A stretch of DNA of 60,023 bases from Dysgonomonas sp. 216 (GTDB taxonomy: Bacteria; Bacteroidota; Bacteroidia; Bacteroidales; Dysgonomonadaceae). The notes under the pieces are model-generated. The model did not search any database and was not told the DNA's origin. It was given only the letters and a program-made list of their open reading frames with translations. Position 1 is the stretch's first letter. Each line of letters opens with the position of its first letter. The stretch is from positions 1-60,023 of the forward strand of contig NZ_QVMM01000022.1 in NCBI RefSeq assembly GCF_010501065.1, in the 5' to 3' direction. The position numbers and the translations under genes are program-made. Shown here piece after piece: positions 26,499-35,276 of the stretch.

Positions 26499-27143
26499 AT
26501 GCATATGAAAATTAAAGATGTAATAAATCCGGCAAATACTCTATTAAAAGACCGGTATTCGATAAGAAAATATAATCCATCGGTAAAAATAAGCAAAGAA
26601 GAAATGACAAATCTTCTTCAGGATGCTATAACAGCGCCATCATCGCTTAATTTACAACCTTGGCGTTTTGTTGTTATCGACTCCGAAGAGGGCAAGAAAT
26701 TAATAAAACCTTTTATGATGTTCAACGAAGTGCAATGCGACACTTCGGCTGCAATAATTGCCGTTTTTGGCGATATGCAAAACGCATCATATACCGAACA
26801 GATTGTTTCCGAATCGGTAAAAACGGGACTTATGAGCGAAGAGCATGCTCAGGCTCGCATAGCTAAAATAAAACAATATGCAGGAAGCTACACACCCGAA
26901 AAGGCTAAAGATGTTATTGTTTTCGACTGCGGTATGATAACTATGCAAATTATGTTAGCCGCCAAAGCATATGGATACGACACAAACCCTATAGGCGGAT
27001 ATATGAAAAAAGAACTGACCGAAGCTTTAGGGCTCGACACCAATCGTTATATACCTATGATACTTATTTCGATAGGAAAAGCTGATGAAGCACCGCATGA
27101 CACAATACGCTTTTCGGCCGAAGAAATAACCCAATGGAAATAA
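26499..27143 (+). CDS. Nitroreductase-family flavoprotein
   Basis: NADPH/FMN-dependent oxidoreductase of the NfsA/NfsB type, cytoplasmic. From ATG 26499 the protein has 214 residues; ATG 26505 (MKIKD) is equally possible. FMN-binding motifs are DRYSIRKYNPSVKIS near the N-terminus, the segment DAITAPSSLNLQPWRFVVIDSEEGK, and near the end GYDTNPIGGYMKKELTEALGL followed by YIPMILISIGKADE. Substrates (quinones, nitro compounds) cannot be inferred. The M3 peptidase gene follows after 41 bp on the same strand. Confidence 0.88.
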   Translation: MHMKIKDVINPANTLLKDRYSIRKYNPSVKISKEEMTNLLQDAITAPSSLNLQPWRFVVIDSEEGKKLIKPFMMFNEVQCDTSAAIIAVFGDMQNASYTEQIVSESVKTGLMSEEHAQARIAKIKQYAGSYTPEKAKDVIVFDCGMITMQIMLAAKAYGYDTNPIGGYMKKELTEALGLDTNRYIPMILISIGKADEAPHDTIRFSAEEITQWK

Positions 27144-27184
27144 ATTAAGCAAAACCCGAAACTCTATAATTTAAATATTACGAT

Positions 27185-29275
27185 ATGAGAAAAAGAAAAT
27201 TATCACTTTTTTTATTATTAACGTTAGCTATGACTACAATACAAGCAAATCCATTTTTTAAAGCTTACAAAACGCCTCATGCAACCGCTCCTTTCGATAA
27301 GATAAAGAACGAACATTATCTGCCGGCCATCGAAAAAGGAATAAAAGACCATCAGGCTGAAATAGACAAAATAGTAAATTCAAAAGAAGCTCCTACTTTC
27401 AAAAACACAATTGAGCCTTTCGAAAAATCGGGCGATTTGTTAGGCAGAGTAACAACAGTATTTTTCAATCTGTTGAGTGCTGAAAGTAATGACGAAATGA
27501 TGCAAATATCGCAAGAAGTTTCCCCTAAACTATCGGAGCATTCGAGCAATACAACCCTTAACGAAGGCTTATTTAAAAAAGTAAAAGCCGTATATGACAA
27601 ACGTAACGAATCGGGCCTAAATCCCGAGCAGATACGTTTGGTTGAAAAAATATACGAAGGGTTCGAAAACAGTGGGGCCACCCTTAGCGATGCCGACAAA
27701 GCTATTTATCGTGAACTTTCGACAGAATTAAGCAAGTTGACTTTAAACTTCGGGCAGAATGTATTAAAGGAAAGCAACCTCTTCGAAATGGTTTTAACCG
27801 ATGAAGCTGACCTTGCCGGACTACCCGAAAGCATTAAAGAGGCTGCAGCAATGAGTGCCAAATCGAAAAACAAGGAAGGATGGCGCTTCGATCTTTCTGC
27901 ACCCAGCTATATCGGCTTTATGAAATATTCATCGCGTCGCGATCTTCGCGAAAAGCTATATATGGCTTACTGCACGAAATGTGTTAAAGGTGGTGAGTTC
28001 GATAATAAAGAAAATGTTATAAAAATAGCTGAAACCCGCCTTAAAATAGCCAATTTATTAGGATACCCTGACTATGCCACATTGAGCTTACGCAATAAAA
28101 TGGCCAAAAACAAAGAGTCGGTCTACGATTTATTGGATAAATTGTATGCGGCATACGCTCTAAGCGCACGACAAGATGTAAAAGAAGTTCAAGGTTTTGC
28201 TATAGGAATGGAAGGCAGTGCGGTTGAGATTCAACCTTGGGACTGGGCTTATTATTCGGAAAAACTGAAAGATGCCAAATATCAGGTAAATGACGAACTG
28301 ATACGTCCATACTTTGAATTAGAAAACGTAAAAAAAGGTGTGTTTGGTTTAGCTACCGACTTATACGGATTAACGTTCAAGAAAAACTCGAAAATTCCGG
28401 TATATCATCCCGAAGTAGAGGCGTTTGAAGTATTCGATGCCGATGGAAAATTCCTTTCCGTTCTTTATACCGATTTTCACCCACGTGATGGAAAACGTCA
28501 GGGAGCATGGATGACCAGCTATAAAGATCAGTATATGCGTGACGGAAAAGATTCTCGCCCGCATATTTCAATAGTGATGAACTTCACTCGTCCAACCGAA
28601 AACAAACCGGCGTTACTGACTTTTGACGAAGTGGAAACTTTCTTACACGAATTCGGACATGCACTACACGGTATGTTGAGCAAGTGTACATACGAAACCC
28701 TTTCGGGAACAAGCGTAGCACGCGATTTTGTAGAACTACCCTCGCAAGTGATGGAAAACTGGCTGACAGAAAAAGACTACCTTGATAAATTTGCGGTACA
28801 TTACCAAACTGGCGAACGGATTCCTGCCGAATTAGTGAAAAAACTTGTAGATGCTTCAAATTATCTTGCAGGATATTTGTGCTACCGTCAATTATCATTC
28901 GGATATCTGGATATGGCTTGGCACACACAAACCAAAGCCTATACCGGCAACATTCTGGATTTCGAACAAAAAGCGATGAGTAAAACTGCTGTGCTTCCTA
29001 TTGTTCCCGGCACAAATATGTCGGTATCGTTCAGCCACATTTTCGCTGGCGGATATGCCGCAGGATATTACAGCTACAAGTGGTCGGAAGTATTGGATGC
29101 CGATGCTTTTGCCTCATTCAAAAAAGCCGGAATATTCGACAAAGAAACAGCAACATCGTTCCGCAAAAACATTTTAGAAAAAGGTAACACCGAAGATCCG
29201 ATGTCGTTGTACATTAAGTTTAAAGGACACGAACCTACTGTTGATGCACTGCTCGACAGAAACGGAGTGAAATAA
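27185..29275 (+). CDS. M3-family metallopeptidase (peptidyl-dipeptidase Dcp-like)
   Basis: A 696-residue zinc peptidase of the thimet oligopeptidase/Dcp group, which trims short peptides. An N-terminal signal sequence (KLSLFLLLTLAMTTIQA) indicates export to the periplasm. The zinc site HEFGH is near residues 490-494 (TFLHEFGHALHGMLSKCTYETLSGTSVARDFVELPSQVMENW), with the downstream Glu as third ligand. The C-terminal substrate-binding segment FSHIFAGGYAAGYYSYKWSEVLDADAF is intact. A peptide-scavenging role suits an amino-acid-using Bacteroidales organism. A strong terminator follows. Confidence 0.92.
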   Translation: MRKRKLSLFLLLTLAMTTIQANPFFKAYKTPHATAPFDKIKNEHYLPAIEKGIKDHQAEIDKIVNSKEAPTFKNTIEPFEKSGDLLGRVTTVFFNLLSAESNDEMMQISQEVSPKLSEHSSNTTLNEGLFKKVKAVYDKRNESGLNPEQIRLVEKIYEGFENSGATLSDADKAIYRELSTELSKLTLNFGQNVLKESNLFEMVLTDEADLAGLPESIKEAAAMSAKSKNKEGWRFDLSAPSYIGFMKYSSRRDLREKLYMAYCTKCVKGGEFDNKENVIKIAETRLKIANLLGYPDYATLSLRNKMAKNKESVYDLLDKLYAAYALSARQDVKEVQGFAIGMEGSAVEIQPWDWAYYSEKLKDAKYQVNDELIRPYFELENVKKGVFGLATDLYGLTFKKNSKIPVYHPEVEAFEVFDADGKFLSVLYTDFHPRDGKRQGAWMTSYKDQYMRDGKDSRPHISIVMNFTRPTENKPALLTFDEVETFLHEFGHALHGMLSKCTYETLSGTSVARDFVELPSQVMENWLTEKDYLDKFAVHYQTGERIPAELVKKLVDASNYLAGYLCYRQLSFGYLDMAWHTQTKAYTGNILDFEQKAMSKTAVLPIVPGTNMSVSFSHIFAGGYAAGYYSYKWSEVLDADAFASFKKAGIFDKETATSFRKNILEKGNTEDPMSLYIKFKGHEPTVDALLDRNGVK

Positions 29276-29303
29276 ACAAACAGAATAAAAATATTTCTAC
29301 ACA

Positions 29304-29347
29304 AATAAGCCCAAAAGAAAATTTCTTTTGGGCTTATTTATTTTATT
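29304..29347. terminator. Terminator after the M3 peptidase
   Basis: A 17-bp perfect inverted repeat AATAAGCCCAAAAGAAA / TTTCTTTTGGGCTTATT (29,304-29,320 and 29,322-29,338), followed by TATTTTATT on the plus strand. The convergent gene at 29,366 could also use it. Confidence 0.85.
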
Positions 29348-29365
29348 AAAAGCATGTTTAATATC

Positions 29366-29989
29366 CTAGTCCTTAAACGAAAGTTTAAAACCTGCATACG
29401 CGGCTATTCCATAAAACAACAAATCCAGAGGTTCGAACCATGCTTTCATTATATCTATAGAATCGGCAAAACCATGTCCTGTAAGATAGCTGAAATAAGA
29501 CATTTCGAGCTCGTTAGCCATTATAGCAACAACACTAAAAAAGTCGCCAACTACACAGGCAATCAAAGCAAACAAGCCTCCTATTATTCCAAACATAAAA
29601 GATTTGCCCTTACCCATGCGATAAACCAAAAAGCCGACTAATAAACCAACCCCAATAGCAGCATATCCTATTTTATAGTTTGTTATAACAGTAATCAGTG
29701 TCCATATTAGTGCACCTACAACAGTACCAATAATTCCTCCAAGTATAGCCCCTGCAAAATTCTTATCTTCGTAAGCTGAATCAATTTCCTCTACTCTTTC
29801 CAACGTTGTATCTAAAGATTCTGCACTCAACGGCTCAGCAACAACAGCCTCTGTAATATTTTCATCCTTTTGTACAAAACCATTAAATGCCGAATTTAAT
29901 TTATCTTCTACTCCATCCTGCATGTTTGTTTTGTAAGCATCGTCACTGCCAAAATCATAATCTCCGATTTCCGAATTTCCATCTTTCAT
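29366..29989 (-). CDS. Membrane protein with acidic cytoplasmic N-terminus
   Basis: The start ATG 29989 gives 207 residues; the frame continues further upstream, but that would run into the end of tsaD. Residues 1-85 are hydrophilic and acidic (GDYDFGSDDAYKTNMQDGVEDKLN...VEEIDSAYEDKNFAG). The rest has four or five membrane segments with glycine-rich helices (AILGGIIGTVVGALIWTLITVI, IGYAAIGVGLLVGFLVYRMGKG, FGIIGGLFALIACVVGDFFSVVAI). I do not recognise the family; similar proteins in Bacteroidetes are annotated only as hypothetical. It may be co-transcribed with tsaD, 56 bp upstream. Confidence 0.72.
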   Translation of the reverse strand: MKDGNSEIGDYDFGSDDAYKTNMQDGVEDKLNSAFNGFVQKDENITEAVVAEPLSAESLDTTLERVEEIDSAYEDKNFAGAILGGIIGTVVGALIWTLITVITNYKIGYAAIGVGLLVGFLVYRMGKGKSFMFGIIGGLFALIACVVGDFFSVVAIMANELEMSYFSYLTGHGFADSIDIMKAWFEPLDLLFYGIAAYAGFKLSFKD

Positions 29990-30045
29990 AATAAAGTGTT
30001 TTAAGTTAGTGTTATAGTTAGTTCTAGTGTATATATGTGTGAATG

Positions 30046-31062
30046 CTAGACTGTTAATCGGGCATAAGGTGCAGCATCGATAGAGCAAAAATCGTTATCT
30101 AAATATTTATAATAGCCCGATATTGCTACCATCGCCGCATTATCGGTTGTATAGCCAAACTTCGGGATATAGATATTCCATCCATAACGCAGCCTGTAGT
30201 CTTCAAAAGCCTGTCGTAACCCTGAATTTGCCGATACTCCTCCGGCTACTGCCACGTCCTTTATTTTAAGGTCTTTTGCAGCTTTATATAATTTATCCAT
30301 CAGCACCTCGATTATGGTTTGCTGCAACGAAGCACATAAATCTTTCTTATTTTCTTCTATAAAGTTGGGATTTTTTTTCACTTCATCTCTCAGCAAATAT
30401 AAAAAAGAAGTTTTTAATCCGCTAAAACTGTAATCGTAACCCTGTATGTGAGGCTTATTAAATTTGAATTTCGAAGGATCGCCTTCCTTTGCTAACTTAT
30501 CGACAATAGGACCACCCGGATAACCTAAACCCATAACCTTTGCGCATTTATCAAAGGCTTCGCCTGCGGCATCGTCAATAGTTTGTCCTATTATTTCCAT
30601 TTCTTTGTACGATTTCACAAGTACAATCTGCGAATTTCCACCCGAAACCAACAAACACAAGAAAGGAAAAGCAGGAAATTTTTTATCCTCTCCCTCTGCT
30701 TTTATAAAGTGAGCTAAAATATGCGCATGCAAATGATTTACATCAACCAAAGGAATTTGCAAAGCTGTAGAAAAACCTTTAGCAAATGATGTTCCTACAA
30801 GCAACGACCCCATTAGTCCGGGACCACGAGTAAAAGCAATAGCGCTAAGTTCATCTTTATCAACCCCTGCAAGTTTTAAGGCTTCGTGAACAACAGGTAT
30901 TATATTCTGCTGATGCGCTCTTGACGCCAATTCGGGAACAACTCCCCCATAACTTTCGTGTACTTTCTGGCTCGACACTACATTCGACAGCAAAATACCA
31001 TCACGTATAACCGCAGCAGCAGTATCGTCGCACGACGATTCGATACCTAGTATTGTAATCAT
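30046..31062 (-). CDS. tsaD: tRNA N6-adenosine threonylcarbamoyltransferase TsaD
   Basis: TsaD transfers the threonylcarbamoyl group to A37 of tRNAs reading ANN codons, in complex with TsaB and TsaE. The 338-residue protein starts ILGIESSCDDTAAAVI and has the metal-binding HLHAHILAHF (two histidines). ASKR-fold nucleotide loops appear as LLVSGGNSQIV, IDDAAGEAFDKCAKVMGLGYPGGP and VAVAGGVSANSGLR, and it ends TDNAAMVAISGYYKY. Length is standard. A TAATTTTG box with a TTG 22 bp further upstream precedes it. Confidence 0.97.
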   Translation of the reverse strand: MITILGIESSCDDTAAAVIRDGILLSNVVSSQKVHESYGGVVPELASRAHQQNIIPVVHEALKLAGVDKDELSAIAFTRGPGLMGSLLVGTSFAKGFSTALQIPLVDVNHLHAHILAHFIKAEGEDKKFPAFPFLCLLVSGGNSQIVLVKSYKEMEIIGQTIDDAAGEAFDKCAKVMGLGYPGGPIVDKLAKEGDPSKFKFNKPHIQGYDYSFSGLKTSFLYLLRDEVKKNPNFIEENKKDLCASLQQTIIEVLMDKLYKAAKDLKIKDVAVAGGVSANSGLRQAFEDYRLRYGWNIYIPKFGYTTDNAAMVAISGYYKYLDNDFCSIDAAPYARLTV

Positions 31063-31092
31063 AAAATAAATGCGTTGTTTTATTCAAGGCTA

Positions 31093-31125
31093 CAAAATTA
31101 AAGAATAAACTTTATGTTATTGCAA
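31093..31125 (-). promoter_or_regulatory. Promoter of tsaD
   Basis: Minus strand: TTG (31,123-31,125), 22 bp, TAATTTTG (31,093-31,100), fitting the Bacteroidetes consensus; the start codon is 31 bp downstream. Confidence 0.5.
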
Positions 31126-31310
31126 TAATGTGATGATTAACTATGTTTAGATAACTAACCGAAGTTATTCATTCAATCTAAAAATAAAGCAGAAGCAAAT
31201 ATATACGAGTTTCTTAACAAAAAATCGGCCGTGAAATTTATCTATATATTGACTGTTGGTTATATTTTATTTACAACAACAATTAAACAGTTATGAAATA
31301 TGCTAAAAAC

Positions 31311-31328
31311 TGTCAGGTGTGTCAGGTT
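31311..31328 (+). repeat. TGTCAG repeat pair 1
   Basis: TGTCAGGTG immediately followed by TGTCAGGTT, two units with 9-bp period. Confidence 0.55.
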
Positions 31329-31475
31329 TTGAAATTTTAGTTCTTTTAGAGTGTTTTCGGCAAGATATAACTCTACACAAGTAGAATAAGTGTGTTTTTT
31401 TATTATACTCATTTACTGTTACTGCAAGTGGTTTTCGATCACACGCAATAAGTATAATTTTAAAGAACGAAAATC

Positions 31476-31493
31476 TGTCAGAACCGTCAGGTT
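31476..31493 (+). repeat. TGTCAG repeat pair 2
   Basis: TGTCAGAAC immediately followed by CGTCAGGTT. It has the same period and orientation as the pair at 31,311. Confidence 0.5.
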
Positions 31494-31674
31494 TTATAAA
31501 ATACACTAGCTACAACACACTATAACAACGACACAATTCTACCAGAATAGAATACAATCGAAATATAACTCATACAAATTGAGATATTAAAAAAACAGAA
31601 CAGAGCTCTACTCTTGTTATAGATGACGTAGTTTTATGCTATATTTACAGGTCGAATTTGAATCAGGAAGAATT

Positions 31675-32676
31675 ATGAAATATCTCATATGCTATATAGC
31701 GCTTTCGCTTTCGCTTATTAGTTGCACAGGACAATCTGATAGTCGTGCAGCAAACAACAAAGCACACAATACAGATCAAATATCTATAATCCGTTTCGAT
31801 AAAGACTTACATTCGTATATTAAAGATCCGAGTGAGAGTAATTTGACAGGATTAAAAAACAAATACAAAAATTTTCTGCCGGCATTCGGACGTGTCACAA
31901 TAAATAATTCCGACTCGTACCGTTCGGAATTTTATACCCGTCTACGTCAGTATTTTTCGAATCAAATGTTATCGAAGATATATGACGATGCTTTAACCAC
32001 TTTTTCCGATTTCAGCTCATACGAAAAGGAACTAACCAAAGCAAACCAACTGATTATAGAAAACTTTCAGGATCAGCAATTACCGTTTCTTTTTGTTCAT
32101 GTATCGGGGTTTAAAGAAAACGTCATGGTTCTGCCGGGTGTAATATCGCTTTCGGTCGATAAATATCTTGGGCAAAATTATCAGGCATACAAGCAATTCT
32201 TCGAAGATTACCAACGTATACAAATGCAGCCTAACCTTATAACACGCGATTTTTTAAGGGCTTGGATATTATCGGAACAAGTGAAAGCTGTAGAAACCCC
32301 TTCGTTACTCGACGAAATGATAAAGGAAGGCAAAACACTTTACATCCTTTCGCAATTATTGCCCGATTGGGAAGAAACGAATCTGATTAGTTACACTTCC
32401 GATCAGATGAAATGGTGTACAGATAATGAAAAAGATATATGGAAAATTATCATAAAGAAGAATCATCTTTACGAACAAGACTATCAAATTATTAATAAAT
32501 ATATTAACGATGCACCTTACACAGCAACATTAACAACCGATTCGCCCGGAAGAGCCGGAATATGGGTTGGATGGCAAATAGTTAAAGCATATATGACAAA
32601 AAATAAAGCATCGTTATCACAGTTGGTTAACACAGCTTCGCAACAACTATTAAAAGATTCGGGGTACAATCCTTGA
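31675..32676 (+). CDS. gldB: Gliding-motility-type lipoprotein GldB
   Basis: GldB is an essential-type lipoprotein first found in gliding Flavobacterium and present in many non-gliding Bacteroidetes. From ATG 31675, preceded by AGGAAG, the 333-residue protein has a lipobox with Cys at residue 17 (SLISC). The family pattern follows: VLPGVISLSVDKYLGQNYQAY, then DEMIKEGKTLYILSQLLPDW, SDQMKWCTDNEKDIWKIIIKK, and DSPGRAGIWVGWQIVKAYMTKN. It resembles a metalloprotease-like fold (DUF2268 relatives) without an obvious HExxH. Together with sprA it points to a surface-secretion apparatus; motility itself cannot be inferred. A 13-codon upstream extension is in frame but would bury the signal peptide. Confidence 0.85.
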   Translation: MKYLICYIALSLSLISCTGQSDSRAANNKAHNTDQISIIRFDKDLHSYIKDPSESNLTGLKNKYKNFLPAFGRVTINNSDSYRSEFYTRLRQYFSNQMLSKIYDDALTTFSDFSSYEKELTKANQLIIENFQDQQLPFLFVHVSGFKENVMVLPGVISLSVDKYLGQNYQAYKQFFEDYQRIQMQPNLITRDFLRAWILSEQVKAVETPSLLDEMIKEGKTLYILSQLLPDWEETNLISYTSDQMKWCTDNEKDIWKIIIKKNHLYEQDYQIINKYINDAPYTATLTTDSPGRAGIWVGWQIVKAYMTKNKASLSQLVNTASQQLLKDSGYNP

Positions 32677-32735
32677 TGTTAAAAACCTGTTCATACTTTT
32701 AAAGAAAAAAGAGCATACGGAAGATAAAAGTCCAG

Positions 32736-32743
32736 TATCTTTG
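32736..32743 (+). promoter_or_regulatory. -7 box of dnaB
   Basis: TATCTTTG, 26 bp before the dnaB start codon; no -33 TTTG at the expected place. Confidence 0.45.
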
Positions 32744-32769
32744 AATCTGGAAAATCACTACAAAAAAGA

Positions 32770-34266
32770 ATGGAAAGCAATAATAAAAAAGGTCAGCGCA
32801 GAACAAAGAAAGATTCAGATATAACTATTCCCGATATAGGGCGGATACAACCACAAGCCCGAGAATTAGAAGAAGCTGTTCTTGGAGCTTTGATGCTTGA
32901 GAAAGATGCATATTCGCTGGTTAGTGATATATTGAAACCCGATAGTTTTTACGACAATGTACACCAAATCATATACCGTGCCATTGTAAGCCTGGCTATA
33001 AGGCAGGCACCGGTAGATATGCTTACCGTTGTAGAAGAACTTAAAAAAGAAGGAGAACTCGAATCGGTTGGTGGTCCTGTGTATGTAGCCCAGCTTACCG
33101 AAAAAGTTGCTTCGGCTGCACATATCGAATTTCATGCCCGCATCATAGCCCAAAAATATCTGGCAAGGGAGCTTATCTCTTTTTCTTCGCAAGTAACAAA
33201 TAAAGCATTCGACGAAACTTCGGACGTAGACGACCTGATGCAGGAAGCCGAAGGAAAGTTATTTGAAATATCGCAAAGAAATGTAAAGAAAGACGTTACC
33301 CAAATAAACCCTGTAATTAAAGAAGCTCTCGACTTATTAAGTATTGCGGCCAGTAAACCCGAAGGTATGAGCGGCTTGGAAACAGGCTTCAAAAGTCTGG
33401 ATAAGATAACATCAGGTTGGCAAAATTCCGATCTTATTATTATTGCTGCCCGTCCTGCAATGGGTAAAACTGCGTTTGTACTATCTATGGCCAAAAACAT
33501 GGCTGTGAGTTACAATACTCCTGTTGCATTATTCTCGCTTGAGATGTCGAACGTTCAGCTGGTTAATCGTCTGATTGTGAACACTTGCGAAATTCCGGGC
33601 GAAAAAATAAAAAACGGACGGCTCGAACCTTACGAGTGGGAACAACTTGACTTTAAGATAAAGGAACTTTATGACGCTCCTTTATTTATCGACGACACCC
33701 CCAGTCTGTCGGTATTCGAACTTAGGACAAAGGCACGCCGACTTGTTCGCGAACATGGTGTGAGAATTATAATAATCGACTACCTTCAGTTAATGAATGC
33801 CAGCGGGATGAATTATGGTAGCCGCGAACAGGAGGTAAGTATGATATCGCGATCGTTGAAAGGTTTAGCTAAGGAACTTAACATCCCTATCATTGCCCTG
33901 TCGCAGCTGAATCGTGGTGTTGAAGGACGTACAGGAGCAGAAGGAAAGCGACCTCAGTTGTCCGACCTTCGTGAGTCGGGAGCAATTGAGCAAGATGCCG
34001 ATATGGTTTGCTTTATACACCGCCCCGAATATTACAAAATATTTGAAGACGAAAAAGGAAATTCACTGATCGGGCTTGCCGAAATTATTATAGCAAAACA
34101 CCGTAACGGTGCCACAGCCGACGTTCTTTTGCGTTTCAAAAGCGAATTTGCCCGTTTTCAGAACGTTGACGACGAATATAACAGTGTAAACGAGTTCCGG
34201 TCTAAAATAAGTACTGCACCCCCATCGTTAACACCGGGAGGAGGTAATGACCCGATGCCGTTTTAA
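32770..34266 (+). CDS. dnaB: Replicative DNA helicase DnaB
   Basis: DnaB is the hexameric 5'-3' helicase at the replication fork. The 498-residue protein has the N-terminal DnaG-interacting domain (PQARELEEAVLGALMLEKDAYSLVSDIL) at about 28-130, a linker, and a RecA-type ATPase. Walker A is AARPAMGKTAF near 226-236, Walker B is IIIIDYLQLM, and the arginine-finger region is RSLKGLAKELNIPIIALSQLNRGVEGR. The end AEIIIAKHRNGATADVLLRF is standard and no intein is present. Its last 4 bp overlap the end of the convergent BadF-type gene. Its loader may be the DUF721/DciA-type protein at 4298. Confidence 0.97.
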   Translation: MESNNKKGQRRTKKDSDITIPDIGRIQPQARELEEAVLGALMLEKDAYSLVSDILKPDSFYDNVHQIIYRAIVSLAIRQAPVDMLTVVEELKKEGELESVGGPVYVAQLTEKVASAAHIEFHARIIAQKYLARELISFSSQVTNKAFDETSDVDDLMQEAEGKLFEISQRNVKKDVTQINPVIKEALDLLSIAASKPEGMSGLETGFKSLDKITSGWQNSDLIIIAARPAMGKTAFVLSMAKNMAVSYNTPVALFSLEMSNVQLVNRLIVNTCEIPGEKIKNGRLEPYEWEQLDFKIKELYDAPLFIDDTPSLSVFELRTKARRLVREHGVRIIIIDYLQLMNASGMNYGSREQEVSMISRSLKGLAKELNIPIIALSQLNRGVEGRTGAEGKRPQLSDLRESGAIEQDADMVCFIHRPEYYKIFEDEKGNSLIGLAEIIIAKHRNGATADVLLRFKSEFARFQNVDDEYNSVNEFRSKISTAPPSLTPGGGNDPMPF

Positions 34267-35093
34267 GAGTGATATTCAACCAATCCTATAAGGGGCGATT
34301 TCAGTATTTTGCTGATCTGCGCCCCGTATTGTTCAGCAACCTCTGTAAGTATATCTTTATAATAATAAGCGATAGAGCCTGTAAAAGCCAATGGATATTG
34401 TTCATGGTTGTATTGCGAAATACAACGTTTAAAAAACAATTCGAAGTTTGCATAAACCAGTCCATGTACATACTCATGTCCGATATGTGTATTCAAAAAC
34501 TCAGACAAACTTGCCAGAAAACGATTGGGATAAGGCTCCTTATAAATACGTGTTATAAGCTGTTCGTAAGTTAAACTATATGTACTAAAAAAAGATTGTG
34601 TTATGTCGTCCGGAGCCAAACCTTTCAGGCAATCGCCTAAAAACATCTTGCCTAACACCGAACCACTACCCTCGTCACCTAATATATATCCAAGCGAACG
34701 CACATTCTTTATTATCTCGTGCCCATCGTAAAAACAAGAGTTCGACCCTGTACCTAAAATACAAGCTATTCCTTTTTCATGTTGTAATAAGGATCTGGCA
34801 GCCGCAAGCAAATCGGTATCGACACTTGCCGTAACAAAAAAGGTCTCGGATAGAATGTCATTAATCGTTCGCTTTACTTCGTCCGACACGCAACCCGCCC
34901 CATAATAGTGAACCGAAGCATATTCATTAACAAAGAACGAATCAGCCAACTGCTTTTTTATTGTATCGGATATCGACTCCGCCGATTGCATAAGTGGGTT
35001 TATTCCATCGGTCATACTCCGGGTTTTAATCTCTCCATCCTGAATAATCACCCATTCTGTTTTAGTAGATCCGCTTTCTATAATAAGTTTCAT
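34263..35093 (-). CDS. BadF/BadG-type ATPase, N-acetylglucosamine kinase-like
   Basis: The 276-residue protein from ATG 35093 belongs to the sugar-kinase/Hsp70/actin superfamily. Its phosphate-1 loop is LIIESGSTKTEWVI at the N-terminus, followed by GINPLMQSAE, a phosphate-2 loop IACILGTGSNSCFYDG, and LGYILGDEGSGSVLGKMFL. This matches the BadF/BadG/BcrA/BcrD family branch that contains GlcNAc and glucosamine kinases. An amino-sugar kinase role fits with murQ in the window but is inferred. A TACATTTG box at 35,118-35,125 lies within the longer alternative frame, which supports this start. Confidence 0.82.
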   Translation of the reverse strand: MKLIIESGSTKTEWVIIQDGEIKTRSMTDGINPLMQSAESISDTIKKQLADSFFVNEYASVHYYGAGCVSDEVKRTINDILSETFFVTASVDTDLLAAARSLLQHEKGIACILGTGSNSCFYDGHEIIKNVRSLGYILGDEGSGSVLGKMFLGDCLKGLAPDDITQSFFSTYSLTYEQLITRIYKEPYPNRFLASLSEFLNTHIGHEYVHGLVYANFELFFKRCISQYNHEQYPLAFTGSIAYYYKDILTEVAEQYGAQISKILKSPLIGLVEYHS

Positions 35094-35117
35094 TCTCTCT
35101 TCATTTTCTAATACATA

Positions 35118-35125
35118 CAAATGTA
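35118..35125 (-). promoter_or_regulatory. -7 box of the BadF-type gene
   Basis: TACATTTG on the minus strand, 25 bp before ATG 35093. Confidence 0.45.
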
Positions 35126-35201
35126 ATAGAAAAGATGCCAAGTTGTCGCAATCTATTGCCCCTACTTTTTTTCAGACTGTTTTTTTGTCAGTTCTCATTT
35201 T

Positions 35202-35217
35202 TGGCACGGATTTAGCA
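35202..35217 (+). promoter_or_regulatory. Sigma-54-type promoter of groES-groEL
   Basis: TGGCACG-GATT-TAGCA matches the sigma-54 consensus TGGCACG-N4-TTGCA at all but one base. The invariant GG (35,203-35,204) and GC (35,215-35,216) are exactly 10 bp apart. The predicted start is about 35,228, some 50 bp before groES. The dyad AATGTT-N5-AACATT (35,221-35,237) spans that start. No CIRCE element and no TAnnTTTG box are seen. Confidence 0.6.
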
Positions 35218-35276
35218 TGTAATGTTAGCAGAACATTAATTTATTTATTAAGTATAACGATATAAAGATTAAGATT

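Larger units (their letters stand above)
31126..31674. other. Intergenic region with paired TGTCAG repeats
   Basis: About 550 bp without a convincing gene. The only open frames are short and of non-coding character. It holds two pairs of 9-bp TGTCAGnnn units (31,311-31,328 and 31,476-31,493), in the same orientation and about 165 bp apart. No terminator for the divergent flanks is needed, since tsaD and gldB point away from each other, so the promoters of both should lie here. Confidence 0.5.

Noticed and set aside
31303..31506. 67-codon open frame on the minus strand with KPDGSDRF and KPDTPDSF at its ends
   Set aside because: The similar ends are translations of the TGTCAG repeats; the middle has no coding character or start signal, so I treat it as non-coding.
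35221..35237. CIRCE/HrcA operator upstream of groES
   Set aside because: The dyad AATGTT-N5-AACATT does not match TTAGCACTC-N9-GAGTGCTAA in arm length, spacing or sequence.
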